A stretch of 64,000 bases of DNA from Smallanthus sonchifolius (lineage: Eukaryota; Streptophyta; Magnoliopsida; Asterales; Asteraceae), in assembly GCA_023525975.1 (NCBI GenBank), contig CM042018.1, forward strand, positions 76,887,001 to 76,951,000, in the 5' to 3' direction. A program made the position numbers and the translations under genes. The stretch's first letter is position 1, and every line of letters starts with the position of its first letter. The notes under the pieces were generated by a model. That model did no database searches and was not told the DNA's origin. It saw only the letters and a program-made list of their open reading frames with translations. Shown piece after piece: positions 20,541 through 30,938 of the stretch.

Positions 20541-21332
20541 TGTAGGATCGTGAGAATACAAGATGGTTCTGTTCTTAGTTGAGGTTGGCGGAAACAAAAT
20601 CAACTACACAATTTATAATCAAGTAAACACAAAGAATACTGATAAACACTATTGTATTAAGCTTTTGTGAATGCAAAGATTACAAGTGAGAAACTCAATG
20701 AATAAGTATGACAAGCACTACAAGCACTCTTACAATGAAGTGGCAACTCAGTATTTATAGTAACTTAGAATCAAGACAGACCCTTGATTCTAAGGATCAG
20801 ATCGAACACAAGCCGTTGATCTTGTTTAGTAATTTACATTACACGTAAAGGCTAATCTAGTTAACTTTACTGAAACGTTTTCTTTATTCATGATTGTTTG
20901 CATGCTTGGAGAAGTGTATTGGTGTCCGTCATTGGTTGACCATAGCGGTTCCTTCTGCTTTGAGTCTGTCAGTTGCTTTTGCAGAAAGGTGTCAGAGACG
21001 CTTGGCCTGGATAGTCAGCTGCAACGTTTGGTTTTCAGTGAATAGAGCTATCAGCTGCAAAGAGTGAAGGTTGCTGCTGGTAAGCCTATCAGCAGCAGAC
21101 ATGGATGACCGCTGCTGATAAGCCTATCAGCAGCAACTTGTGCTGAATGCTGCTGATAAGCCTATCAGCAGCAACAAGTGTTGAATGCTGCTGATAAGCC
21201 TATCAGCAGCAACAAGTGTTGAATGCTGCTGATAAGCCTATCAGCAGCAACAAGTGTTGAATGCTGCTGATAAGCCTATCAGCAGCATTTGTACTTAGAA
21301 TAATTTGGTAGCAATCAGTCTTTGGTTCTACA
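20541..21332 (-). repeat. Element C 5' LTR
   Basis: This 792-bp LTR is nearly identical to 12782-13497 apart from two extra hairpin units. TATAAATA is on the minus strand at 20752-20759. It is flanked on the right by the target duplication CAAGT. Confidence 0.95.
21072..21287 (-). repeat. Hairpin array in C 5' LTR (6 units)
   Basis: Six units of the TGCTGCTGATA-AGCC-TATCAGCAGCA hairpin are present. Three consecutive units are identical, pointing to recent tandem amplification. Confidence 0.93.
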
Positions 21333-21337
21333 CAAGT

Positions 21338-22200
21338 TTATCCTTGTGCTAAGGATTTTGAGGCTATAACCTGAATGAGTGGAATACGTAATGGTAAGTC
21401 ACCAAAGTACCATTCAAACACTAAGGGAGTGCATACACACTATATGACTAATAATTGGCTATCAACCCTTTCTGCCAACTTAATGGGTTGACAAACCCAT
21501 AGCCCATTTTGGGGAAAGCACTAATTCGATGAGACCATTCTCACAGTATTACTATTCATTCCCTCAGCTAGACGGATTGTGAATATTCCAAACAAACATC
21601 GAACTTCGTATGGCTTACATATTTTGAAGGTATGGTAGTCGAGACATGAGTTTACATATCAGGACGCTACAACCCAAAGGCTAGTCTGCCTCGAAAGGTA
21701 GTGCAAGCAAAGGGGTAAAGTGGTGATTAGACTCGAAGTTCGCAAATAAGAGCTCCCAAGGAACATCAATTCCTAGGTCCATGAAGGCACATGGAGAGGA
21801 AAATCCTAGAAAACATGAAACCTGAAATAAGAGAAAAGTCTTAGTCCGGGAAAATGCTTTCGAAAAGCATAAGAGGGACAAATATAAAGTTTCATTTTCA
21901 TACTGTTTCATTACAACCCAATATACAACAAAAACTTGGACACCTCGTCGAGTAATTCTTTCATAAGACCTATAGTGCGTAGACGAATAGAGAGTATGTG
22001 TCAACATACGCTCAAGATTCGCAGGCACCATTCCTTTCATTACCAGGAATGAGCATCAAATAATCCTACCATATTGAGGGTAATCAAATAAAGGGATTCT
22101 TGCACGTTTAATATCGTTAGTCGGGGAAGTATTCGCTTTGCTTTTGAATACCGACTACCAAGTAAATGGAATCAAACAATTGAAGCCCAAGTTGGATGAT
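21338..22200 (+). other. Element B internal DNA without recognisable genes
   Basis: This continues B after element C. No protease, RT or RNase H motif can be read in any frame. Short frames on either strand look random. Confidence 0.6.
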
Positions 22201-23073
22201 ACAGATATAATTTGGGTACCAGGTATCTGTAGCCTATGTGGGAGGTTATGGATGAAGTCCATAATCCCAAGTAATCCGTTCATCCAAAATCGAATGAAAC
22301 GTATAAGAACCCCGAGGAACTCCATTATGTGGCCAAACATGAGAGAAGAAATAGCTATCTATGCTAGGAGATACTTGGCAGTACAAGTAGAATGTTAGGA
22401 ATCACCTGAGTGATCACAACAAACTCATATTTATCAATGGGAAGGGGAAGAGAATTCCATGGATTTCATTACAAATCCACCCAGAACACCTAGCGACTAT
22501 GATACTATATGGTAATCGTCATTCGTTTGACGAAATCCGCGCATTCCTTACCAGTAAAGGAGACATATAAAAGTAAGAAATGTGCAAGGCTAAATATTAA
22601 GGGAATTAAGGCTAGGCATGGTATGCCAGTTTCCAATTTCTCAAAAAGGGACAGTCGATTCATGTCAAGAACCTGGCAGTCTGTATAAAAAGCCTTGGGC
22701 ACACGCCTTTACATGAGCACTGCATATCATCCCTAGATGAATGGTCAAAGTAAATAGACCATCCAAACTTTAAAAGATGTGCTCCGTGCGTGTGTAATCG
22801 ATTTCAAAGGAAATAGGGATACTCACCGCCGTTGGATGAGTTTTCATACCAACTACCATTACAGCATTAAAGTCGCTCCGTTGAGGCTTTGTATGGTTGT
22901 AAGTGTCACTCATCGCTATGTTGGGCGGAGATTGGAAAAAAGCATTTGACTGGTCCTGATATTGGCTAGGAAACCACTGTCAAGATCGTCGAAATAAAAG
23001 ATCGTCTGAAAGCCACTTAAGACAGACGAAAGAGAGTTGTGCTAGCAACAGACGAAAGCCATTAAAATTCCAA
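22201..23073 (+). pseudogene. Element B integrase remnant
   Basis: A decayed zinc-finger region is readable (MWPNMREEIAIYARRYL near 22330). Catalytic core pieces follow: MDFITNPPRTPSDYDTIW near 22457-22512, then STAYHP and IQTLKDVLRACVIDF near 22715-22805. Many stops and frameshifts separate them, several of which read as CAG to TAG changes. It is integrase-derived beyond doubt and not functional. Confidence 0.85.
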
Positions 23074-23520
23074 GTGGGAGACAAAGTCATGTTAAAGGTC
23101 TCATCTTGGAAAGGAGTTGCAAGATTTGGCAACCGTGGCAAGCTTAACCCAAGGTACGTTGAACCATTTGAAATTATGACTAGGGTTGGCCCTGTAGCAT
23201 ACAAGCTCAAGTTGCCACAAGATCTAAGCAATGTACATGATACGTTTCATGTATCAAATCTCAAGAAGTGCTTATCAGACGAGACATTAATTATACCGCC
23301 TGATGAGATTCACATAGATAACAAGCTACACTTCGTTGAGGAACCCATTGAAGTCTCAGATTGGAAGGTTCAGAAAACAAGGCGTAGCCGGATTAAATTG
23401 GTTAAGGTACGTTGGGATTCAAAGCGCGGCCCCGAGTATACGTGGGAGCGGGAAGATAAAATGAAAGCCAAGTATCCGTCCTTGTTCATGAACACTCCAA
23501 GTCAAGATGACAAGAAATGA
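23074..23520 (+). CDS. Element B integrase C-terminal / chromodomain-like tail
   Basis: A 148-residue open fragment forms the end of pol. It carries the VMLKVSSWKGVARFGNRGKL region (the GPF/Y-type C-terminal integrase module), then LSNVHDTFHVSNLKKCL, and ends with RSRIKLVKVRWDSKRGPEYTWERED and KYPSLF. The last part corresponds to the chromodomain-like tail of Tekay/Del chromoviruses, thought to steer integration by binding chromatin. It is only the surviving end of a polyprotein and is not expressed by itself. Its stop codon overlaps the pre-PPT hairpin. Confidence 0.8.
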   Translation: MGDKVMLKVSSWKGVARFGNRGKLNPRYVEPFEIMTRVGPVAYKLKLPQDLSNVHDTFHVSNLKKCLSDETLIIPPDEIHIDNKLHFVEEPIEVSDWKVQKTRRSRIKLVKVRWDSKRGPEYTWEREDKMKAKYPSLFMNTPSQDDKK

Positions 23521-23555
23521 ATTTCGGGACGAAATTCTCTTTAACATGGGGAGAA
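23519..23555 (+). promoter_or_regulatory. Pre-PPT hairpin and polypurine tract of element B
   Basis: GAATTTCG-GGA-CGAAATTC (23519-23537) is a perfect 8-bp stem with a triloop. AACATGGGGAGAA, the PPT, follows, and the LTR starts at 23556. The same arrangement is seen in A, D and F. Confidence 0.8.
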
Positions 23556-24592
23556 TGTGACACCTAGTATTTCAGGTCAATGTCCATATTACATAAATGC
23601 ACGTTCATAACATATATTTCCTGAAGTTTTATTTGACTAAGTAAAGTCAAGGAGTCTAACAAAGGAAATTTATATCAAAATAGTAATTTTTAAGAATTAC
23701 TAGGAAATAAACGATAATAACCCGCATTGAACGTTCGTTGGTGATTAACGGAATTTTATTCCGGAAAAAGTCTAGGGACACGTTTTAATATAAAAACGTA
23801 TATATTGGTGACTAAACCTTAAAACATGAACACAAAATGATGGTTGCATGACCTCGAGTTATTTTATATGTATAATATAGTTAAAGTAATAACTATGTCG
23901 GGAATTCACTAGCAGATTATTAAAGCTATTCAAACTACACAAAATGTAGGACGTTTTAATAATTAAAGATATTAAAGCGGGTATAAATTTCGGGTATTAT
24001 ACCGCATCTAAATCATCATCTTCATGATGTGGTAAGACCATACCCTTTCACCTAATATGTCAAGCGAGGGTCACTATCAATCTCATCCACCATCTCCTTG
24101 CAATGATGATGGAAGACTCAACACTCAACTCCATCTTTTTGTCTTACTATATAAAGAGGTGTGTGTGGAAGAAAAACAAGAGCTTTGCTCTTGTTCTTTC
24201 TCTCTTTCTCGGCTCAAATAGCACACACACCTACCCACAATTTCAAGTGCCAAGACCATATCTCCTCGTTACTTAGCCAAATCGGTCTATCTTTCTTATA
24301 GAATGAAGCTCCATGTTAAGAAGGAAGAACCCCAGTGGAATCACTCGAATCCATGGAGTATTCGACCTCCAAACAGCCGGCGCAAGAAGGCCGCTCCGTG
24401 CAGGTCGAATCTGGATATCTCTTTCCATTTTTCTGATTAGAGGTAAAAACTCGATACCATCCATATTATTTTCTTTAAAACCGTAGCTAAACATACAAAT
24501 CGTTCGAACGCAAGTAAGATAACAAGAAAAGTATGTCAAATTCAAGATTTAAAACATAAAAATATGCAGGACTGATTCTGTCAAAACTTCAG

Positions 24593-24862
24593 TAATCGAA
24601 ACTAGGAGTTTCGATACCTGTTGTTCAATCGAAACTAGGAGTTTCGATACCTGTTGTTCAATCGAAACTAGGAGTTTCGATACCTGTTGTTCAATCGAAA
24701 CTAGGAGTTTCGATACCTGTTTACTCAATCGAAACTAAGTAGTTTCGATACCTATTACTTAATCGAAACCAAGTAGTTTAGATACCCAGTTTACTCAATC
24801 GAAACTAGGAAGTTTCGATCCCTGTTCTGTTCAATCGAAACTAAGAAAGTTTCGATACCTGT
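24593..24862 (+). repeat. Hairpin array in B 3' LTR (ATCGAAACT units)
   Basis: Eight units of about 33-36 bp contain ATCGAAACT-AGG-AGTTTCGAT, a 9-bp stem with a 3-nt loop. The first four are almost identical and the later ones diverge. The array lies between the TATA box and the splice-donor-like site. A further 12-bp palindrome GCCCCATGGGGC follows at 24869-24880. Confidence 0.93.
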
Positions 24863-25909
24863 TCATCAGCCCCATGGGGCAGTAACTTAGAACTATTTAA
24901 TAACAAAACAAGAGTTGAAAAACAAAAAAAAAGATATTTAAACAAAAGCAATCAGAATTGCTAAGTCGGTGAACAATTTGCATATGAAGAGATTCGGTTA
25001 AAAAATAAATAATCACGTGACATCGTGAAACATAAGTGAATATATTTTAAGTTACAAAAATAATATTTATTTTTCATACACTTAATAAGTCACCAATAGG
25101 GAAACATATTATCCTCTCGGAAAATATGTAAGCGTCTAGACTGGAATAATAATCACCAACGAGTCGTAAATAAAAACACTATTTTTACTAAACAAAGGCG
25201 TACTTAACAGGATTTGTTAAGTCAGATGAACAACTTACGTATAAGACGAGTAGTTTTAACACATTAGTACCCTTGTGTGATTAGGGTACGGATAGACAAG
25301 ATCTAGCACAAGTTTGTTTGCTAGGATTTCATCAAACACAAGGTGAGTTCACGGCCCCCTTTTTACTCTTTACTGTTTTGTAAACATCGGGGGAGAAACA
25401 TACTTACTTGTTATGTGTTTGAAAACATGAAATACAATTGCTTACACGTTTGACAATATGAACACTCTGGTTTAACTCTTTGTGAGTTTCACTAATTCCC
25501 CTTTTTCTAAAGTTTTGAAATGATTTAGGGTGGAAACATACTTGTAAAAGACTATTGTATGTAAATGAATTGAACTAATGATATGACCGTATGTGTGTAT
25601 TAAGGGAAAAGTAAAGCGCTTAAAGTCCTCTGAATAAATTAGTAACCATTAGCTATGGATTTAGCCCGGGATTATATGAATAGTACTATAGGGGGTGACG
25701 CCTCCGGTCATGGTTAGTCGCGCTAACCAAGGCTCCAAATGGCCGAATGACCGCATATTGTCTTACTCGTAAAAAGGCGAGGGGGAGGCACAGAATGTTG
25801 GGGTTTGGTTACGGTCTCGTACGTTACATACTATTTTGTATTCCTTGCAAGCTTACAAATGGGGTCAATAGATCGGATTAGTATTCATATTCATTGGTAA
25901 TATATGCAA

Positions 25910-26635
25910 AAGAGTTCTGATCAGGCTAAAGTGATCAGGTTTTAAACAAAATAGTTCTGATCAGGCTAAAGTGATCAGGTTTTAAATAAAAGAGTTCTGA
26001 TCAGGTTAAAGTGATCAGGTTTAATAAAAGAGTTCTGATCAGGTTAAAATGATCAGGTTTTAAATAAAAGAGTTCTGATCAGGATAAAGTGATCAGGTTT
26101 AATAAAAGAGTTCTGATCAGGTTAAAATGATCAGGTTTTAAACAAAAGAGTTCTGATCAGGTTTTAAACAAAAGAGTTCTGATCAGGCTAAAGTGATCAG
26201 GTTTTAAACAAAAGTGTTTTGATCAAGTTAAAGTGATCAAGTTTAACAAAAGAGTTCTGATCAGGCTAAAGTGATCAGGTTTTAAACAAAAGAGTTCTGA
26301 TCAGGTTAAAGTGATCAGGTTTAATAAAAGAGTTCTGATCAGGTTAAAATGACCAGGTTTTAAATAAAAGAGTTCTGATCAGGATAAAGTGATCAGGTTT
26401 AATAAAAGAGTTCTGATCAGGTTAAAATGATCAGGTTTTAAACAAAAGAGTTCTAATCAGGCTAAAGTGATCAGGTTTTAAACAAAAGAGTTCTGATCAG
26501 GCTAAAGTGATCAGGTTTTAAACTAAAATATTTTGATCAAGTTAAAGTGATCAAGTTTAACAAAAGAGTTTTAATCAGGTTAAAGTGATCAGGTTTAAGT
26601 AAAAGAGTTTTGATCAGGCTAAAATGATCATGTTT
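25910..26635 (+). repeat. TGATCA minisatellite in B 3' LTR
   Basis: This is the same array as 9583-10310, with about 18 units. One unit is shortened to AGTTCTGATCAGGTTTT near 26145-26170. Confidence 0.93.
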
Positions 26636-27109
26636 AAACAGTGGATTTATAACGGTTAAGTCATGGTAATGTTTTCAAAAGAAAACTACATATTTTATGA
26701 CGGTTAAGTCATGGTAATGTTTTCAAAGGAAAACTACTTATTTTATGACGGCTAAATCATGTATACGTTTTCGGGGAAAACTAACTGTACAAGATGAACA
26801 AACTCTGTGAACTCACCAACCTTTGTGTTGACACTTTCAAGTATGTTTCTCAAGTAACCTTTAGCCATGGCGCGGTTGGAATAGGCTAGCTATGTTGGAT
26901 CAATTCCTAGTAGCTGGAAGGATGTAGAATATCAAGTCTCAAGTCTATCATTGATCTAGAAGAACTTAGATCAAAGTATTACTTAGTTTTAGTAATTGTA
27001 TATGTAATCAAGTCTTAGAAATCACTATTTCCGCTTCCGCTATCGTGTAATGAACCAATCGTTGCAACTTGTATTTATTTATTAAGTGAATAAATTTGGG
27101 GCTGTGACA

Positions 27110-27335
27110 CTCGTGGTTCCTCTTGAGGAACTACACATCGAAAAACAGTTGCGTTTCATTGAAGAACCCGTGGGAATCATGGATAGGGAAGTCAAAACGC
27201 TTAAGCGTAGTAAAAATTCCTATTGTCAGAGTCCGTTGGAACTCGAAACGCGGACCGGAATTCACGTGGGAGCGTGAGGATCATATGATGCACAAGTATC
27301 CTCATCTATTCAAACACTCCACGTCAAACACTTAA
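27110..27335 (+). pseudogene. Element A pol C-terminus (chromodomain-like tail)
   Basis: Directly after B's LTR the sequence encodes LVVPLEELHIEKQLRFIEEPVGIMDRE, a 1-bp frameshift near 27217, then VRVRWNSKRGPEFTWERED and KYPHLFKHS before the stop. This is the end of a chromovirus integrase and belongs to A, because A's PPT and 3' LTR follow. Confidence 0.85.
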
Positions 27336-27336
27336 G

Positions 27337-27543
27337 GTACTATTTTAATTTTCGGGACGAAAATTCTTTCAACTAGGGGACGATGTGACATCCAGAATAT
27401 TTTTTTATTTCTTTTAATTTTTGGGACGAAAATTCTTTGAACTAAGGGATGATGTGACATTCAGAAACTTTTTTTATTTATTTTAATTTTCGGGACAAAA
27501 ATTCTTTCAACCAGGGGATAATGTGACAATCCAGACTTTTTCA
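27337..27543 (+). repeat. Triplicated pre-PPT hairpin / PPT / LTR-start unit of element A
   Basis: Three tandem copies, exactly 69 bp apart, each contain an AATTTTCG-GGA-CGAAAATT hairpin (27347, 27416, 27485), a purine tract (AACTAGGGGACGA type) and TGTGACA (27384, 27453, 27522). The copies differ at several bases, so the triplication is not brand new. It makes the exact LTR start ambiguous (27384, 27453 or 27522). Confidence 0.88.
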
Positions 27544-28825
27544 GTTAACTCAGTTAGCAAATCCAGTTAAGTCTTAACGTAGTTAACTTAACTCAAACCC
27601 CAGGGACTAATCCTGCCTATTTTCAAACTCACATGCATGAAATTGGAGGGACCAATCATATAATTTACCTATAGTTGGTTTCTATTGACTTTTAATAGTC
27701 AAACCTAACCAAATCATAACCTAAGTAACCAAGTTCAAACCTCATGGATCAATTCTGCCATGTTTCAAACCCTAATGCAAGAAACCAGAGGCACTACAAT
27801 TGTAAATAGCTAAATTTTGATTTCTTTTAACCTTAGAAAGTCAACCCACTTGTTCTTGACTCAAATTTGAATGCTACAACTGAAATTCGCCAATTCGGTA
27901 ACCGTTGTACACGTTTCAGTCATTAACGACCACCATCAACACCTTAAACCCAGCAATGATTCGTAATTAAGACCTAACCGTCGAGTTCATCACTATTTCT
28001 CACCAATGCACATCAATTCGTGAATTATTTCTCAATCAATTACTCTACACACCTCAAACGAACCACAAAGAACCTGTAGCACACGCCTAATCGTTCGGAG
28101 AAGAGGTCTGTGTCGCCGGAGACTAAACCACGTGACGTCAGAGACCATTCTAGCCAACTACCATTAATTCGTCATCTAATCTGGTAATTGATTACACTTC
28201 TAGTTTCGTCTCTGTCCCTGAATCAAAAGCCCTATGGTAATTAGGCTTACAATGTTGAATTGGTCATGAACCGATTCCTAGGGTTCATCTAAATACGGTT
28301 TAATCGAATTCTATTCTAGACCCCATTTAAATTAAATTGGTCCACATCAATGGCTTCGCAATCAGTCGCTCATTAAAAACCCTATGATAATTTGGATCCA
28401 AAACACTGAATTAAACACGAACCCATATCTAGGGTTCATACGTTTTTGGTTTAATCGAACCCCAATCCAGTCACCATCTCAATCAAATTAAACCACAGGG
28501 ATTGACTCGCAGTCCTTTGTTTGTCAATAGCCCTATGATTCCAACAGGTTTTACCATCTGAATTGTTCAAATCGAATCCATGCTAAGAACCTAGGGTTTG
28601 ACTTTTCAAACTGGAATTTAACTATCTAAAACTTGATGATTTCGAAATTAACTACACCCACAGGTTCGAATTACCCCGATTATCAAAACCCCTATGTCTT
28701 TTGCTTCAATCAAAAACGAATTCGTTGGTTTTGGGGTGGAGTTTGGTCCGGTTTGGCGTAAAGGGGAAGAGCACAGTGGACTTTTAGATTAAAAACTTTT
28801 AGAACCGGGTATTGGATGCGATGTC

Positions 28826-28895
28826 CTTAGCGGGCGTAGTGGTTAGTTCGATTGGCTGTGGGGGAGGAGACCCGGGTTCGAGTCCCTCCACCCTG
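28826..28895 (+). other. tRNA-like module in A LTR
   Basis: The A-box-like AGCGGGCGTAGTGGTTAG lies 28 bp before a B-box GGGTTCGAGTCCC (28874-28886). It resembles a degenerate tRNA or the head of a tRNA-derived SINE. A full cloverleaf is not convincing. Confidence 0.5.
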
Positions 28896-29649
28896 TTTTC
28901 TTTTTAGATCATTTTTAAATCATTATTTTTAATATAAAACCAATTCCCATATTATTATTTTAATATATTAATGTGTTTTGATACCGAAAACCACTCGTAG
29001 GCTCGGGTTTGGTTTTATAACCTATTTAATATTATTTTCTCACTTTTAAAATAATATATTTATATTATTTTCAAACCATGACTTCGTATAAAGTAATATG
29101 GTTATATTATTTTCAACCTGTGACCCCTATTATAAAATAATATATACTTATATATTATTTCGCCTCGTTTATAAATCTTGTGTAACGTTTCAAACTAATT
29201 AATAATATAATTATTTATATTATTTACTCACGTATTATATACTCGAACAAAAATAACATATTTATTATTTTTATCACGTAAGTGATTATCGCATATTTTA
29301 TACGAGTTCAAAAATAATATATTAATTATATTATTTTCTTAGGCCATTATTAAATGGTACAAACGCACGAATGTTTATTAAATAATATTATTTGTAATTA
29401 GAGACGTTCGACACGAAACGTATTTATCTTAATAAGTATATTAAGAAACCCTTATTCCCGTGGACACGTTCTTCTACTCATTGATTCTTAGAAAGTTTTA
29501 AGACGTTCTAATCTTCCGTGTCATCTTCACAAATCCCGTATGTCCCTAACTTATGTGTTTATAATTCTAGGGCATACGTAAGCCGTGCAGGCTAACACTT
29601 GAGGTTCCAAATCTCTTACTTGTGTGATACTACATACAACGCAACGCAG

Positions 29650-30052
29650 GTGAGTTTTCACGGCCCCTTTTTACTGTTTTAAACTGGGGGAGAAAATATG
29701 ACGTAAACACTTTTGGTTAGGTAATTCATATATGTTATCACTTGTTTGACTATGCGTAGCGAGGTAATTTGAGTAGTACTACTGGGTTTGACAAACCTCA
29801 CCCGCGTTAGTCGCGCTAACTCGACTGGAGGTCGAACGGGTGCAACATTGACCAAAACATGCACCATGGTTGATAGGCCTGGTGGGAGGCTAAAACATAA
29901 ACAAACAGATGCGCATTATTTAACATGCTTATGGGTTAGCTACCTATTGATTTATATATTGAATGTACATTAACCTATTGAACTTTGTTACAAACTGAAA
30001 CCTGTGAACTCACCAACCTTGTGTTGACACTTTTTCTTACGTGTTTTCTCAG
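29650..30052 (+). other. Candidate LTR intron with paired ends (A)
   Basis: The donor-like GCAG|GTGAGTTTTCAC begins at 29650 and the acceptor TGTTTTCTCAG ends at 30052. GGTGAGTT (29649-29656) pairs with AACTCACC (30007-30014). The next TTCAC/GTGAA can extend the stem after a small bulge. Confidence 0.48.
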
Positions 30053-30341
30053 GACGCTAAGCTAAGGCACAGGTGCACGTTAGGGCATGCATGGTGTCAA
30101 CTTGATATTCTCAATAATTGTCAAATCCATTGAACATTTATTATGTTTCCGTTATTGTTAGACTTGGGCACGTTGTTGTGCGCATTTAATCTTGTTTAAA
30201 CGTTTCCGCATTTACTCTGAACTTTTATAATATTTCAATTTGAGTCCCATGTAGTCTCGTTTGATATAACTAATGACTGAGATCTTTGTTAGTCACACAC
30301 CAAATGGTAAAACTCCGTTAGTTGATATTGGGGGTGTGACA

Positions 30342-30712
30342 TGATCCACTAGTGCTTACTCGTGAGAAAGAAGCAGCACATACTTTAGACAGGATTAACG
30401 GCATGGAGTCGACCGTTCGTCTTAGTGAATGCCAATCGGAACAAGCAGTCATGTTCACTGTGAAGTCATTGAAGGGAGAAGTAGCACATTGGTGGGAAAC
30501 TATGAAACAGGCTAAGGGTGACCAAGCAGTCGGATTGATGAGATGGAGTGACCAGGAAGCGGTGGTAATTGAAAAGTTTTGTCCTAAGAACGAGGAGCAC
30601 AAGGTGGAAAGGGAATTCTTGACTCTGCAAGTCGGGGTCATGACTCACCAGCAATACACCTCCAAGTACAATGAGTTGGCACGACTCGTGCCCCATCTGG
30701 TGACAACCGAGG
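30342..30712 (+). pseudogene. gag: Element F gag, first visible part
   Basis: The frame encodes a gypsy-type capsid region (retrotransposon gag domain): LSECQSEQAVMFTVKSLKGEVAHWWE, VVIEKFCPKN and VMTHQQYTSKYNELARLVPHLV. It is uninterrupted over about 120 codons. The left end is broken by A and the right end by D, whose target duplication CGAGG falls in this codon series. Confidence 0.88.
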
Positions 30713-30938
30713 TGTCACACCCCGACCGATGGCGGAATCATCGAGGCGGACAATGTGATGATTGTTCAAAAGCACATGATAACAAGAGGTTGCATAATTC
30801 ATTAATTAAGTTTAAAGACAACAAGTTCAAATACAATACATTTCAAATAACCTAGTCTAGTTCAAAACATTAATTTATTTAACTAGGTCCATAGTTCCTA
30901 AGTGGAGAGATCTTCGGCAAGCAGTCACATATCCAAAC

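Larger units (their letters stand above)
12782..21332 (-). mobile_element. Element C: non-autonomous copia-like LTR element with a 1423-aa ORF
   Basis: A complete 8551-bp insertion has the target duplication CAAGT at 12777-12781 and 21333-21337. Its LTRs are 716 and 792 bp, the PBS is at 20527-20538 and the PPT adjoins the left LTR. On the minus strand it encodes a gag shortened at its N terminus and then a very long separate ORF. There is no protease, integrase, RT or RNase H anywhere inside, so it must rely on an autonomous copia relative. It sits inside element B. Confidence 0.93.
8606..27109 (+). mobile_element. Element B: Ty3/gypsy, internally deleted, carries element C
   Basis: B has a truncated 5' LTR (8606-10778), PBS, decayed internal region, PPT and a full 3' LTR (23556-27109). 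The last 2.17 kb of the two LTRs are very similar, roughly 98% by eye. The internal region holds only integrase and chromodomain-like remnants, with no protease or RT that I can find. Element C is inserted at 12782-21332. B interrupts A's integrase gene: A's C-terminal coding restarts at 27110. The left target duplication was lost with the deletion at 8606. Confidence 0.85.
23556..27109 (+). repeat. Element B 3' LTR (3554 bp)
   Basis: It runs from TGTGACACC to GGGGCTGTGACA. A TATA box TATATAAA is at 24148-24155. A hairpin array is at 24593-24862, a candidate intron starts at 25343 and the TGATCA minisatellite is at 25910-26635. A's pol tail starts directly after it. Confidence 0.92.
1..30341 (+). 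mobile_element. Element A: Ty3/gypsy chromovirus, interrupted and decayed
   Basis: The window opens in the tail of A's 5' LTR (1-73). A primer-binding site, leader, gag remnant and pol follow, and the copy closes with a PPT and 3' LTR ending at 30341. The last 73 bases of the two LTRs are nearly identical, which ties the ends together. Pol is cut by solo LTR S1, solo LTR S2 and element B, and the coding order protease, RT, RNase H, integrase, chromodomain-like tail can be followed across the insertions. The integrase core is missing, lost in a deletion that also removed the start of B. A lies inside the gag gene of element F. The left target duplication is outside the window; the right flank is TGATC. 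The Tekay/Del lineage is my best placement from the RT and the C-terminal tail. Confidence 0.85.
27522..30341 (+). repeat. Element A 3' LTR
   Basis: It is about 2.8 kb (2.96 kb if it starts at 27384) and ends GGGGGTGTGACA, like the window's first 73 bp. It contains a tRNA-like module (28826-28895), AT-rich DNA (28910-29420) and a candidate intron (29650-30052). No coding sequence is visible. Confidence 0.85.
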
